Of a stretch of 64,000 nucleotides of DNA, positions 35,611 to 59,948 are shown one piece after another. A program made the translations under genes and the position numbers. Source of the stretch: Halichondria panicea. Lineage: Eukaryota > Porifera > Demospongiae > Suberitida > Halichondriidae. The notes under the pieces were generated by a model. That model had not been told where the DNA came from, made no database searches, and was given only the letters and a program-made list of their open reading frames with translations. The DNA lies in contig NC_087388.1 in the NCBI RefSeq assembly GCF_963675165.1, positions 6,357,651 to 6,421,650 on the forward strand, given 5' to 3'. Positions within the stretch are counted from its first letter, which is position 1. The number at the start of each line of letters is the position of its first letter.

Positions 35611-35946
35611 TAAAGAACACCAGTAGTTGCTTTTGAAACCAAATCTACCACTGTTTTGAAGAACTTATAAGAAATAACGTGACTCTTTGGTATTATCTAC
35701 ATGTACCAGATAGCATATGCACAATGATAGCACATGCACGTACACTGAGATATATATGAGTACTAATAAGAGTTCATGCAAACAGTATGTGACCAACACA
35801 ACGTCACGTACTACAGTAGTAAATCTATATAAGCACGTTACTAATAATAGCCACATAGACGTACACAAAATCAGAGATGTCAATATACATGCATACACAC
35901 ATTAAAAAAACCAGGAGTGCATACATCATTGAACAAATTTTAAACG

Positions 35947-36143
35947 CGTATAGCAGGTAATTTTCGGGAGGGGGGGGGGGCAAAATATTTGTGGTTGAGC
36001 AATATCTAGACGTGGTTGCTGCTTGCACTGCAGGTAAAGGTAGGCAAGATCGCTTCATTTGTGGGTAAAATATTCGTGGTCAGCCCTTCAACCGCGAAAA
36101 CCACGAATATTTTGCTCCACGAAAATTACCCTCTATATACGGT
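35947..36143. repeat. CGTATAGCGGG-family inverted-repeat element
   Basis: CGTATAGCAGGTAATTTTCG at the left pairs with CGAAAATTACC(CT)CTATATACGG at the right; a G run near 35970 has expanded. Confidence 0.7.
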
Positions 36144-36204
36144 AGTTGTGGATGCAAATATATTCATAGGAACGCCCACGTACACATAAGTATTATGTCT
36201 ATAG

Positions 36205-36212
36205 TCACATGA
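36205..36212 (+). promoter_or_regulatory. M-box-like E-box upstream of T15
   Basis: TCACATGA is kept 21 bp before the first ATG although the surrounding sequence is no longer alignable with T1-T14 except for ATGTCTATAG just before it. Confidence 0.5.
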
Positions 36213-36225
36213 CTGTCTGTATTTA

Positions 36226-37662
36226 ATGGAACAAAACATGAATAAGCTATCACTGAATGAGGGAGGTTATGACTACAAGTTCATAGAAGAACCTGCAGAA
36301 TCTCTCAAGTGTGCTATCTGTCTGCTAGTAGTTAGGGAGCCACAACAACATGGCGGCTGTGGGAAGCTATTCTGTAAAGTGTGTATTGACAAGCACAAGA
36401 CCCTTAGAAATGACTGTCCATGCTGTAGAAGACCATTGGGAAAATACACCATTTTCCATGACCTTAAAAGTGAGCACCGGCATTCAGATTAGTAGTTAGC
36501 TATGTAATCTGCTAGTTAAAAGTGATTGCTAAAAGTGAATAACTAGATTTTACCATTGCATACAATGCCGGAATATAATGTTGACTTTTGTTTTGTAGGT
36601 GAGCAGGAGGTGAAGTCTCTATTGGTTCGATGTCCAACAGCCTGTGAATGGAAGGGAGAGCTACGATCACTAAAAGATCACATACGAAAAGTATGCGAGA
36701 ACACTTCAGTTCCTTGCCCAAACTATTGCAACGGTGGCAAAACAACACTCGTTCGTAGAAATCTCGATTATCACCTAGCCGATAGATGTCCGAATAGACT
36801 ACACACATGTACTAAATGTCAGAAAAATATTGTGTTTAAGAATGCTAATAACCATAAAATGGTGTGCCCCAAGAGACAGTACACATGCCCACACTGCAGG
36901 AAAGCTGGTGTGTATGATGAGAGAACTACTACACATCTAAAAGTCTGTCCTAAAGTAGAGATCAACTGCAGAAAATGCTTGTTAAAAATCTTTCGCTGTG
37001 ATGAATCTGACCATCTTTTGGTTTGCCCGAATGAACCAGTTCAATGCACATACTACAGGATTGGTTGTGAAGAGAAGCCTCTAAGGAAGAACTTAGCCAA
37101 ACACGTGGCAAATACTCAGCTTCACCTTTCACTAGCAACTGAAGAAGTCTTGAAGCTAAAGAATATAATACTCTTGAAGAGTGCACTAACATTCAGAATG
37201 AAACATTTTGACAGATATAAATTTGATGATAAAGAAAATTACAGCCCTCCGTTCTTAACTTCAGCCTCAGGCTACAAGATGTGCATACGTGTTGATGCCA
37301 ATGGAAGTTGTGCTGGCGAGGGCACTCATGTTTCAGTGTATGTTTGTTTAATGAAGGGAGACAATGACGACTCCCTGTCCTGGCCGTTCACTGGGACAGT
37401 CACAGTCGAGCTACTTAACCAACTGGAGGACAAGAACCATCAAAAGGGAACAACCATATTCACAGCAGACCTTGCGAACAGTCAGAGAGTGATGGACGGT
37501 GATATATCAGTGAATGGATGGGGCTGGCGTAAATTCATCTCCCACGCTGACCTCGCTCACAAGCCTCTTACAAACTGTCAGTACCTCAAAGACGACACTC
37601 TAATATTCCGAGTATCTGCAGAAGCTCCTGACTACAAGCCATGGCTGGAGTGTACTAATTGA
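36226..37662 (+). CDS. T15: diverged TRAF-like RING/TRAF-zinc-finger/MATH protein
   Basis: Exons are 36226-36469 and 36599-37662, giving 435 residues (start MEQNMNKLSL; the second ATG at 36238 aligns with other copies' start). The RING exon is almost identical in DNA to T1-T14 up to CIDKH. The zinc fingers are clearly different (VRCPTACEWKGELRSLKDH, NRLHTCTKCQKN), while the end of MATH is again almost identical. No VAPVT units (linker KSALTFRM). It and T16 form an older pair, each followed by related 3' sequence. Confidence 0.85.
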
Positions 37663-38237
37663 CTGTTACATACATAGCTATATATAGTTAATAGTTTTAC
37701 ATGTATAGTACTGGTACCCTAGATTATACTATAATACTGTATAGCTACTATTATAATTTTAAACATGTCTTTCTTATGAAACAAATGTACACATGTAACA
37801 CAACAATAATAATTATTTAAGACCAACACATTTTAATGGATTACTATAGGGCGACAAGAATAGACAGGTTTCACTGTACAGCTAAATATACAATGTAAAA
37901 CTGATAATTTGGCGAATCTAGATAACAGGATTAGCATTTTCAAAGAAGTGTGCACGCCAAATCGATCAATCAGTATCTCACATTACAATAATTTTATTTC
38001 AATCGTTAAACATAACACTTGCCGTACTTGCCAAAATTACTCGCTATAATTATGGCACAGAATTGTCTCTAGTGGTGGCTATTTTCAATCTGAAATCTCA
38101 AAGCCTATATAGCATGTGGTAAGCCAAACTGGTGATTATTCTTGTCTATATATAGAGGTGGTTAGTGTGCCAACCTACCACCACCGACCAGTGTGTGCAC
38201 GTCCCGTGTAAGAATCCCCACCCATGCACCCACTCAC

Positions 38238-38361
38238 CTTTATGAGTGTTAGGGTCGGCCCCTCTCTCCAGCAACAGTTCCACCATCTCCTCACGACCTG
38301 TGTTACACGCGTGCAATAATGCAGTCCATCCACTGCTGCTCAGTTGCTCATTCACATTAAA
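38238..38361 (-). CDS. Ankyrin-repeat exon (partial gene, minus strand)
   Basis: One ankyrin repeat is open: FNVNEQLSSSGWTALLHACN, then EEMVELLLERGADPN. A TACAG acceptor and a GTGAGT donor flank it. A possible preceding exon at 38426-38551 (Ser/Arg/Lys-rich) has splice borders too, but its phase does not fit this exon, so the gene may be incomplete. Downstream exons are not found nearby; their decayed relatives may be the relics in the TRAF spacers. ASZ1/GASZ-like architecture is a guess. Confidence 0.45.
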
Positions 38362-38682
38362 CTGTACATATAACATATCTTTGCAATGAACATGGTAACT
38401 TATGTGCATTAAACAAGATACACACCTCTTTCTGTATTTTGACCTCGGGTCGTTTCCTCCTGTAGGGTTACTGCTTCGAGGATTGCTCATCTTCGGTTTG
38501 TGTGGGAGATTTTTGGAGAGAGCTGCTCTGCTTGTACTTGATGGTCGTCGGCTGTCAGCTGAAAAAACTAGTACATGCATGTATACATGTTTATTATTAT
38601 GCTTCGGTTTGCGCATGCGTAAGCGAGGTATACAGTATATAGTGTGTGTGTGTGTGTCTGTAAGAGTTTTAGGCTTCTACTG

Positions 38683-39064
38683 TGTTTTGCAAGTTGCTTG
38701 TCAGTCATTGTGCACAGTAAATGGGCGTTTCCTGTGTACTACTGTGGTTACTAGATCTAATCAGTAATGTGTTCACTCTTTATGTCCTCTAATCTACCTG
38801 CTTTTTTAGTGCACTTCTATAACTAAAACAACTGCCATACTGGCTCAAATCAACAGAGGTATAGCAAGTCAACAGAGTACTGCATGTGCATATACATGCA
38901 AAAATTAAAATTAAAATTAAAATTTGCTAGCTAAGCTGTTAGTGCACTAACAGCTTAGCTAGCAAATTTAAATTTTGTTGCTGAATAGACACATTCACGA
39001 CTCAGTAGTACTATTGACAACGCCCATTTACTGTGCACAATGCCAAGCAACTTGCAAAACACAA
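38683..39064. repeat. Nested inverted repeat with central palindrome
   Basis: The outer arms TTTTGCAAGTTGCTTG...CATTGTGCACAGTAAATGGGCG and their complement (about 39018-39064) are some 46 bp long. Inside, 38920-38969 is a perfect 25-bp-arm palindrome centred on GTGCAC, within AAATTTGCTAGCTAAGC and complement, extended imperfectly by AAATT repeats. Confidence 0.8.
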
Positions 39065-39161
39065 TAATAGTACATTTCTGTAGATAAAGCTAGACAAGCT
39101 ACGCAGCGGAACACACAACAGCAAACCACAGATCATGCAGATCCAATATTCATTGCCTAGA

Positions 39162-39169
39162 TCACATGA
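39162..39169 (+). promoter_or_regulatory. M-box-like E-box upstream of T16
   Basis: TCACATGATG is retained 31 bp before the ATG, preceded by ATTGCCTAGA, in otherwise unrelated flanking DNA. Confidence 0.5.
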
Positions 39170-39192
39170 TGTCAATTCTATTCTAAGCAGCA

Positions 39193-40961
39193 ATGGAACA
39201 GACAAGAAGAAGGAAAGTGCTTGACCAGTTTTCTAGCCTATCACTGAATGAGGGAGGCTACGACTACAAGTTCATAGAAGAACCTGCAGACTCTCTCAAG
39301 TGTCTCATCTGTCTGCATGTAGTTAGGGAGCCACAACAACATGGCGGCTGTGGGAAGCTATTCTGTAAAGTGTGTATTGGAAAGTACAGAAGGAACGATT
39401 GTCCTCACTGCAGACAACCAATCAGAACGTCTCGTAGACGTCAGTACGGAGAAAGTATCTTTAACGATTTCAAAAGTAAGTATTAAAGTAATACGTCACA
39501 CAATTTCACGGATTTTCCGGGTTTTATTTTTGGCAGAATGCACAACAATTAGAGGGCAGAGGGCAGAGGTCAGAGTGCCCATGTGATCTAGCACAACGTA
39601 GTGATGTTAATTAACTATTGTAACACTGTTTGTGGTTTTATAATGAAGTATAAACAACTTAATTTTTTTGGCCAACCTTGTTCATTTCTGTTCAACATAA
39701 AATCACTTGGGTATATATGGCCTTATTTTGAATATTATATGCAATGCGCTAGGAGAGTTGCTCATCATTTTGTTTTGAATGCACATGCATACTCTCCATT
39801 AGTGTCCCCTATATAGAATAAATACGGTACTAAACGTACGTACATACATAATATCGATACAGTGCATTTTTGCCTAATAATCATATTCTTGTAATTATTC
39901 TAGGTGACCAAGAGGTGAAGTCTCTGCTAGTATACTGCACGACCAGCTGTGGTTGGCAAGGGGAGCTGCGATCAGTCCAAGATCACGAGAAAAACAAATG
40001 CGAAAATACTAAAATTACATGCCCGAATGCTTGTAACACAAAGCCTATGAGAAAAAATCTTCAGCTTCATCTTGAGACAGAATGCCAAAGGCGACTTACA
40101 AGCTGCCTAAAGTGTAAGCAAGATATGGAGTATCAAGATCTGGACAACCACATGGCAAGAAAATGCCCCAAGAGACGGTACACATGCCCACACTGCAATG
40201 AAGCTGGTGTGTATGATGAGAGAACTACTACACATCTGGAAGTCTGTCCTAAAGTCAAGATCGAGTGTTCCAAGTGCTTGGTTACAATTTCTCGCTGTGA
40301 CCAAACAGGCCATGTTTTAGTTTGCCCGGATGAACCAGTACGCTGCAAGTACAGTACTAATATTGGTTGTGCAGAGAAGCCTCTAAGAAAGGATTTGACT
40401 AATCACGAGGAGAATGCACTGATACATCTAGAAATAGCAGCAGACAAAATACTAAAGCTAACAAACATGCTCGTCTTAAAAAACACACTAACATTTAAAT
40501 TCAACGATTTTAAAGAGAAAAAAGAAAACGACACTCAATTCTTAAGTACAGATATTTGTACTTCAGAATCAGGCTACAAGCTGTGTATAAAAGTCGATGC
40601 GAATGGTTATGATGAAGCTAAAGACACTCATGTTTCAGTGTTTGCCCATCTCATGAAGGGAGACAATGATGACTCCCTGTCCTGGCCGTTCACTGGGACA
40701 GTCACAATCGAGCTACTCAACCAACTGGAAGATAAGAACCACTGCAAGAAGACTCTCACATATCTAGCAGAGGGTGGGGTCAGTCAGAGAGTGGTTGATG
40801 ATGAGAGAGGGGGAGGGTGGGGCTACCCAGAGTACATCTCCCACGCTGACCTCGCTCACGATCCTCTTACAAACACTCAGTACCTCAAAGACGACACTCT
40901 AATATTCCGAGTATCTGCAGAAGCTCCTGACTACAAGCCATGGCTGGAGTGTAGCAATTGA
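39193..40961 (+). CDS. T16: diverged TRAF-like RING/TRAF-zinc-finger/MATH protein
   Basis: Exons are 39193-39475 and 39904-40961 (intron 428 bp, the longest in the array), giving 446 residues. The N-terminus MEQTRRRKVLDQFSSLSL has extra basic residues and then resembles the MFGQFSS subgroup. RING has a shorter loop (CIGKYRRNDCPHC). Zinc fingers are diverged from both T15 and T1-T14; the C-terminal part of MATH (from LMKGDNDDSLSWPFTG to WLECSN) is again near-identical to T15. Confidence 0.85.
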
Positions 40962-41514
40962 CTATAGTTACAGTATCATAATAGGGTAATGTACTTAATA
41001 TTACGTATACTTAACTATACAGAACTACTAGTATATACTACATGTGAAACTATCTTATTTTGAACAATTCTTTCTATGAAACTATTATGCATTATTATTG
41101 CATACATGCACATGCAACAACAATAATAATAATTATTTAAGACCTTAGTGGTTTAATAGAAACTTCACGGGTACTACAGGAGGCGACAAGAATAGACAGT
41201 TTTCACTGTATATATATACAGCTACAATGTAGGAACTGTAAAACTGACAATTTGGCAAATCTAGATAATTATAAGTCTTAGGGAGTCATCTACTTCTATT
41301 TTCAAGGAAGTGCGCATGCCTAATCAGCATTGCATTAGAATATTCAACATAATAATTGCCAAAATTACTCGCTATAATTATGGTACACTCTTCCAGTGAT
41401 GTGCTCAGAATTGTCTCTATAAGTGAAATCTCATCTAACAAAGCCTAGCATGTAGTAACTAAGCCAAAGTGGTGCATGGTTATTCTTGTCTACTGAGGGG
41501 TCAGTGTACCAACC

Positions 41515-41625
41515 TACCACCACCAACCAGTGCAACATCTCCACCATCTCATCACGACCTGTGCATGTCACACGCGTGCAATAATGCAGTCCATCCACTG
41601 CTCAGTTGCTCATTCACATTAAAAT
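41515..41625 (-). pseudogene. Decayed copy of the ankyrin exon
   Basis: Matches 38238-38361 but lacks the part encoding ELLLERGADPN and has internal deletions. It shows that a unit of TRAF gene plus ankyrin exon was duplicated to give T15 and T16 with flanks. Confidence 0.55.
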
Positions 41626-41851
41626 CTGCATGTACAAATATAGCAATGAATAATTATGGTAACTCATATGCATCAAACAAGACACACCTCCTTCAGGTTG
41701 TCTCCTCCGGTTCAGTTTCTGCTTCAAGGGTTGTTCAACTTTGGTTTGTGGAACCTGATGGTCATCGGCTGTGTTGCAGCCGATGATTTTATAGCATCAA
41801 TCTCAAAATTGAGTTACTTGCTTTCAACTTTATAATTACTAGAAAGTTGCT

Positions 41852-41922
41852 GGTGGCCAGCGGTTAAAGCTGTCGACTCAAGATTGGAAGGTTGCAAGTT
41901 CGAGTCCCATCAGTGGCAGATT
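41852..41922 (+). repeat. tRNA-derived sequence
   Basis: It has an A-box-like stretch (TGGCCAGCGGTTAAAGC) and a B box (GTTCGAGTCCC) at normal spacing, with a CTCAAGA loop in anticodon position. The acceptor and T stems do not pair well, so it is more likely a SINE head or tRNA pseudogene than a working tRNA. Confidence 0.45.
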
Positions 41923-42379
41923 TTTCAGTGTATATTAATTCATCATCTTATAAACAATTCTTCATGTTAAGTCTATCATCATCTTCGAAATTACATCCTT
42001 TGTCCTTGTGATAGCCGAGTTATTAGGTAAAAAGTTATTAGCTAATCTTGCATGCACTTTTGCAGATTTCTTTGGTCTGGCCACACCCCTTGAACCGTGC
42101 AGGTTCTAAATGGTGCCCATTTATTCCATCCAGAGCCCACCATACAAAGTGCGAAAGTACACTTTTTATAGCATTTGGCTTGTCCTTGTACTTACTGCCT
42201 TACACAATGCCTTCTGTTATCTAGTACATGCTTAGGTTACCATTTTTAGTATGATGATACATCTACAACACACCGTTAATGATTAATGCTTTGTGTATAG
42301 TAAATCATATGATACTGACAATAAAAACAGATTAAATTCTAGAAATCGGTGCTGAAAACCAATATCTACCAAAACACAG

Positions 42380-42916
42380 TTACACCATTATGGTTCCAGT
42401 ACTGCAATTGTTACTCGAAGTGTTTTCATTCGCTGCCGTGTCCAATAGTACATTGTCCAAACTCAGTGATGCCTTCCTTTCCATGAGGTGAGGCTGACTA
42501 CCTGAACACAGGGAGGAGTAACTTGACACACATCTCATTGCCATATTCTCTCGGCCATTTTGAGATTTTTTGTCGACTCCAGTTTTTAGTTCTTGTTCAG
42601 TTTGTCGGCTTCGTTTCCTCGTCATCTTTTGTAGAACAGTGTGCAGCTTTCCTTGTTGACTGGGATTCAGAGCATTCGTGGTACTTGCGGCAGCTTGTTT
42701 GTTTATAGATCGGACCTCAATACAGTTTTGATCAGATTGTGGTGGTGAGTGGATAATCTTCGGTTGGACAGAACTTAAAACACTTGGTTCAGAGTTATAG
42801 GACAGGGGAGCTTCAAAGGCCTGCTCTGAAGTTGGACTGAAGCTTGATTCGCTGAGAGTGGAGTATCCGAATGCCATAGCAGCAATTAATTGAACTTCTT
42901 TTTTGTCTTTGTGCAA
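42380..42916 (-). CDS. Unrecognised 178-residue ORF
   Basis: An uninterrupted minus-strand frame rich in Ser, Asn and Gln with a basic patch (KMTRKRSRQTEQELK at about 98-112), no signal peptide or membrane segment. A second in-frame Met (MAFGYSTLSESSF) could be the start. It could be a single-exon gene or a large exon of a low-complexity nuclear protein; I recognise no family. It sits between T16 and UBA1, transcribed away from UBA1. Confidence 0.35.
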   Translation of the reverse strand: MHKDKKEVQLIAAMAFGYSTLSESSFSPTSEQAFEAPLSYNSEPSVLSSVQPKIIHSPPQSDQNCIEVRSINKQAAASTTNALNPSQQGKLHTVLQKMTRKRSRQTEQELKTGVDKKSQNGRENMAMRCVSSYSSLCSGSQPHLMERKASLSLDNVLLDTAANENTSSNNCSTGTIMV

Positions 42917-43271
42917 AAGGTGTGAAAAATTAATGACCTAAGTCTGCATTACTGTGGGCGTGGCTCGTGTTCCAATTCAATGAAAAACACTGTTTCCTGG
43001 AATATCGTAAAGCATGCTTTGCAGTGCAAGTCTGCACGAATGATAGTGCAGTTTCCTCCTGTTAGCTAGCTAATGTCTGTTGTCTGTAGCCATTAAACTG
43101 CTGAATCAGAGCTCACAGTGACTAATCTCCATTGCTCAATACCAAGATCTTCATCCATATAAGGAAATCTAACCCCCGCAGCAGCTCAGATAACCATCAT
43201 TGTGACTTGCAGAATATATTTAATAGTTGACCTTGTGATCGTGAGAAGGGATCAGTGTTGCAAGTATATTA

Positions 43272-57143
<13,872 letters not shown>

Positions 57144-58275
57144 ACACTAGAGAGAGAGCATTTAGTGATTGTGACTACATTAGACTAAAACCCGAGTATA
57201 GTTATTGCATTTATGTGGTAGCAATTTTAGAATTGTTAATTAGATTGTTAATCATTAATTTCGTTGATTGGATTGTTGTCATAACAGGTCATAACAGGTC
57301 ATTATGCCTTAGTAGGTTTATGCATACAGTTAGTTAACAGTCACTTCTTCTTTACCTGGGCTCCTCTGATCATGAATGAAGAGCTACTCGCGATCTCCAA
57401 AAGAAGGCAATTTGTGTTTGAGGTTTACCATTTCCAGCTAGCCGCCCACCTATTAAATAACTGCCACCCACGCAATTACATCCAGCTAGCTAGACCCATG
57501 CACACAGTCAAAGCCAAGCTTCTACTATCCTCCTGTAATCAAGGGATAGCTGTGCAGTCCAAGATAAGTCTTAACAAAATATAACAACATGTCCACCACT
57601 GTGTGAATAGCTAAAAATAAATATTGTGACTGCACGTGTGGAGAGTGGTAGATCTATAATGAGTATTGTAACATTCCTATACAGTATATATAGGCAAGAG
57701 ATATGGTTGGACCTTAATTAATTGGTGTCATAACTTGTCAGTATGTGTCGTAATGATCATGTCTTGTGGTGGTATTTGTAGATTCATAATAAATTATCTG
57801 CTAAGACAAGAACCATAATATCGTACACATACAATTGCATAATAATTATTATGCCTGCAGGAATGTGCCCAGTACACTTATCCATTAATTAGTGTCCTAC
57901 CTCCTCTAGTACTAACCACCTCTATACAAAACAACCACCTCTTGTACATGTTAGGATAAATATAAGGGGTCAAGTTTTGCATTGAGATTGAGAAATTGAA
58001 AACACTGATCCACTACTTCGAAAAGTTTGGCACATCAGTGACTGCAATGTATTTTGTTTTTTTGTGCTTTATTAGAGCTTCAGCTTTAGCTTCTTCTTCC
58101 TGTGGCCTGGAGAATAGCTAGGCATGCATCAGCAGGATCTCTGATTAGATTCTAGTACCTTGAGGGTGTTAATGTTTTGACCACTGAATCTGGCATGTTC
58201 CATCTTGCCTCACCATGTGCTACACTTTATAAGGAAGCAAAGCTGCAGTCTTGACCACTCTCAACCTTGGCCAAC
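57144..58275. other. UBA1 3' flank and T19 upstream region
   Basis: AT-rich sequence with a tandem CATAACAGGT repeat near 57280 and possible poly-A signals (AATAAA near 57617). From about 58141 it repeats the segment upstream of T17 (GATTAGATTCTAGTACCTTG...). The ORF at 57372-57584 shows nothing recognisable. Confidence 0.55.
58228..58233 (+). promoter_or_regulatory. TATA box of T19
   Basis: TATAAG in CTACACTTTATAAGGAAGCA, 48 bp before the ATG; upstream 85 bp are almost identical to the T17 upstream region. Confidence 0.55.
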
Positions 58276-59504
58276 ATGTCTTCTGCTCCTTCAAACAGTC
58301 GTCCTTCAAGAGATGGTTACGATCACAAATGGTTGGAGGATCCTTCAGAGGAGCTAAAATGTCTCATTTGCCTGTCAGTAGCCAGAGAGCCTCGACAACA
58401 TGGAGGCAAAGGTTGTGGAAAATTGTTCTGTGAGAGCTGCATCTCTGAGCATCAGAAGAGGAGCACAAATTGTCCACACTGCCGAGAAAACTTAACTCTC
58501 TTAGCAGACGTTAGAAGTAAGTGCTTTTTGTATTAATACTTAAAGAATGCTATATAGTACTGCACTGATTTTTCACTATAGGTGCTCGACACATCAGATC
58601 CCTCAAGGTCAAGTGCGACAACGATGTCTGTGAGTGGACGGGGGAACTGGGAGATCTTGAGACACACCTTCAGTCATGTGACTATGCTCTCCTGCCCTGT
58701 ACTAACGAGTGCAAGATCGATAATGAGATTGCCAAGTTTCTGAGAAAGGATCTTGAAGAACACCTCACTAACGACTGCCCAAGACGTGAGTACAAGTGTC
58801 CACATTGCCAGGAGACAGGGGAACATGAGGAGAGGACCACCACTCATCTAGAGACTGTACTGTGCCCAAATGACGGATGTGGTGTCAGCAACTCTCACTG
58901 TCAACTACCCAGCCATCGCTCCACCTGTGAGTATGAGTGTGTGCCCTGCAAGTACGGGTGTGAGGAGAGGCTACTCCGTAAGTGTCTGAGGGAACACGAG
59001 GAAGACACTCCACTTCACCTGCTAGCTCTCAGCAAGACTAGGGAGAAAAGAATCAAGACAGAATCAAGCAACCAGCCCAAGACTGTGACATTCAGAATGA
59101 CTGACTTTCAGAAATACAAGAATGGTGATCAGTGGTACAGTCCTCCATTCTACACATCTTACACCGGCTACAAAATGTGTCTGAGTGTTCAGCTGCTTAG
59201 CTTCCGTCAGCGCTTCCGATTAAGGGTCAGGGGGTGCAGTTGCGTTTACGGAGACAATGATCGGTTCACTGGGACAGTCACAGTCGAGCTACTTAACCAA
59301 CTGGAGGATGATAACCATCGCAAGAATATGAGAATATTTAATAATTCATTGTGCCAAGAGTTTATCTTCAACTCATCTCATCTCATCTCAGACCTCGACT
59401 ACAATGCTGACAAGAACACTCAGTACCTCAAAGAGGACACTCTGGTGTTCAGGGTATCTGTACAAGTACCCGACTACAAGCCGTGGCTGGAGCCAACCAA
59501 TTGA
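58276..59504 (+). CDS. T19: TRAF-like RING/TRAF-zinc-finger/MATH protein
   Basis: Exons are 58276-58516 and 58582-59504 (intron only 65 bp, same A|GT phase as the array), giving 387 residues. RING at about 29-71 (CLIC, GCGKLFCESC, CPHC) has Lys at the usual histidine position. Zinc fingers (VKCDNDVCEWTGELGDLETH, YKCPHCQETGEHEERTTTHL) are diverged. MATH is shortened: the LMKGDNDDSLSWPFTG block is degenerate (VYGDNDRFTG), and the region before SDLDYN is rewritten. A proper fold of MATH is therefore uncertain. MATH ends YKPWLEPTN as in T18, and T17-T19 share promoters. Confidence 0.8.
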
Positions 59505-59821
59505 AACTGAAACATTTTCTTGTTATTTTTTGTTGTGTTCATAATTATTTTGTGCACTGTATTTATTGATGATCAATGCGGCAATGCAATGCAAGTATGC
59601 CATGAGGATTGATTACCAGTGCACATCCCTAAATACACAGAATTATTGATTGCATACTGTAACCAATAATAATATTCTATATAATTATAGCTGTAGTGCC
59701 TTGAGGGCATGTCATTGTAACACTCAGAATTAATTTTAACATTAGATGTTCTTAGAAAATTTCCCGCTATACAATATTTCATATGTAATTACTCCCGCCC
59801 CCTCCCCCTCCCCCTCCCCCC

Positions 59822-59948
59822 TCGAGGGTTGCTCAGGAGGTTCAGTAGTAAGAAGGGCATACGTCCAGGTGTTCGTAACCTTGTGCTGGAGATCTGCTGC
59901 ACTGATGTTAACGATGAAGACGCTGAAGTGCCCTACAACTTCAAGTGA
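59822..59948 (+). pseudogene. Copy of UBA1 exon 21
   Basis: Nearly identical to 57012-57143 (AAGAAGGGCATACGTCCAGG onward, same stop and 3' flank to about 59998). The acceptor CTCTCAG is replaced by a C-rich tract, four bases are inserted near 59844 and nine are deleted near 59934. It cannot serve as a functional E1 exon. Confidence 0.85.

Larger units (their letters stand above)
34710..36225. other. Spacer T14-T15
   Basis: T9-type 3' flank interrupted by a 607-bp element (35004-35610), then a CGTATAGCGGG-family element (35947-36143) and the T15 upstream region. The ORF at 34989-35225 lies mostly inside the element and has no recognisable homology. Confidence 0.6.
37663..39192. other. Spacer T15-T16
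   Basis: Contains the ankyrin exon(s) on the minus strand (38238-38551), a large nested palindrome (38683-39064) and the T16 upstream region. The first 400 bp match the region after T16. Confidence 0.6.
40962..42379. other. Spacer after T16
   Basis: The first part duplicates the T15 3' flank. A decayed copy of the ankyrin exon on the minus strand is at about 41515-41625 (CACGACCTGTG...GCAATAATGCAGTCCATCCACTG shared). A tRNA-like sequence follows at about 41852. The rest is AT-rich and unrecognised. Confidence 0.55.

Noticed and set aside
38402-38767. 121-codon plus-strand ORF
   Set aside because: Antisense to the candidate ankyrin exon and then into low-complexity spacer; hydrophobic composition by chance.
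57372-57584. 70-codon ORF after UBA1
   Set aside because: No homology, no splice or promoter context; probably UBA1 3' flank.
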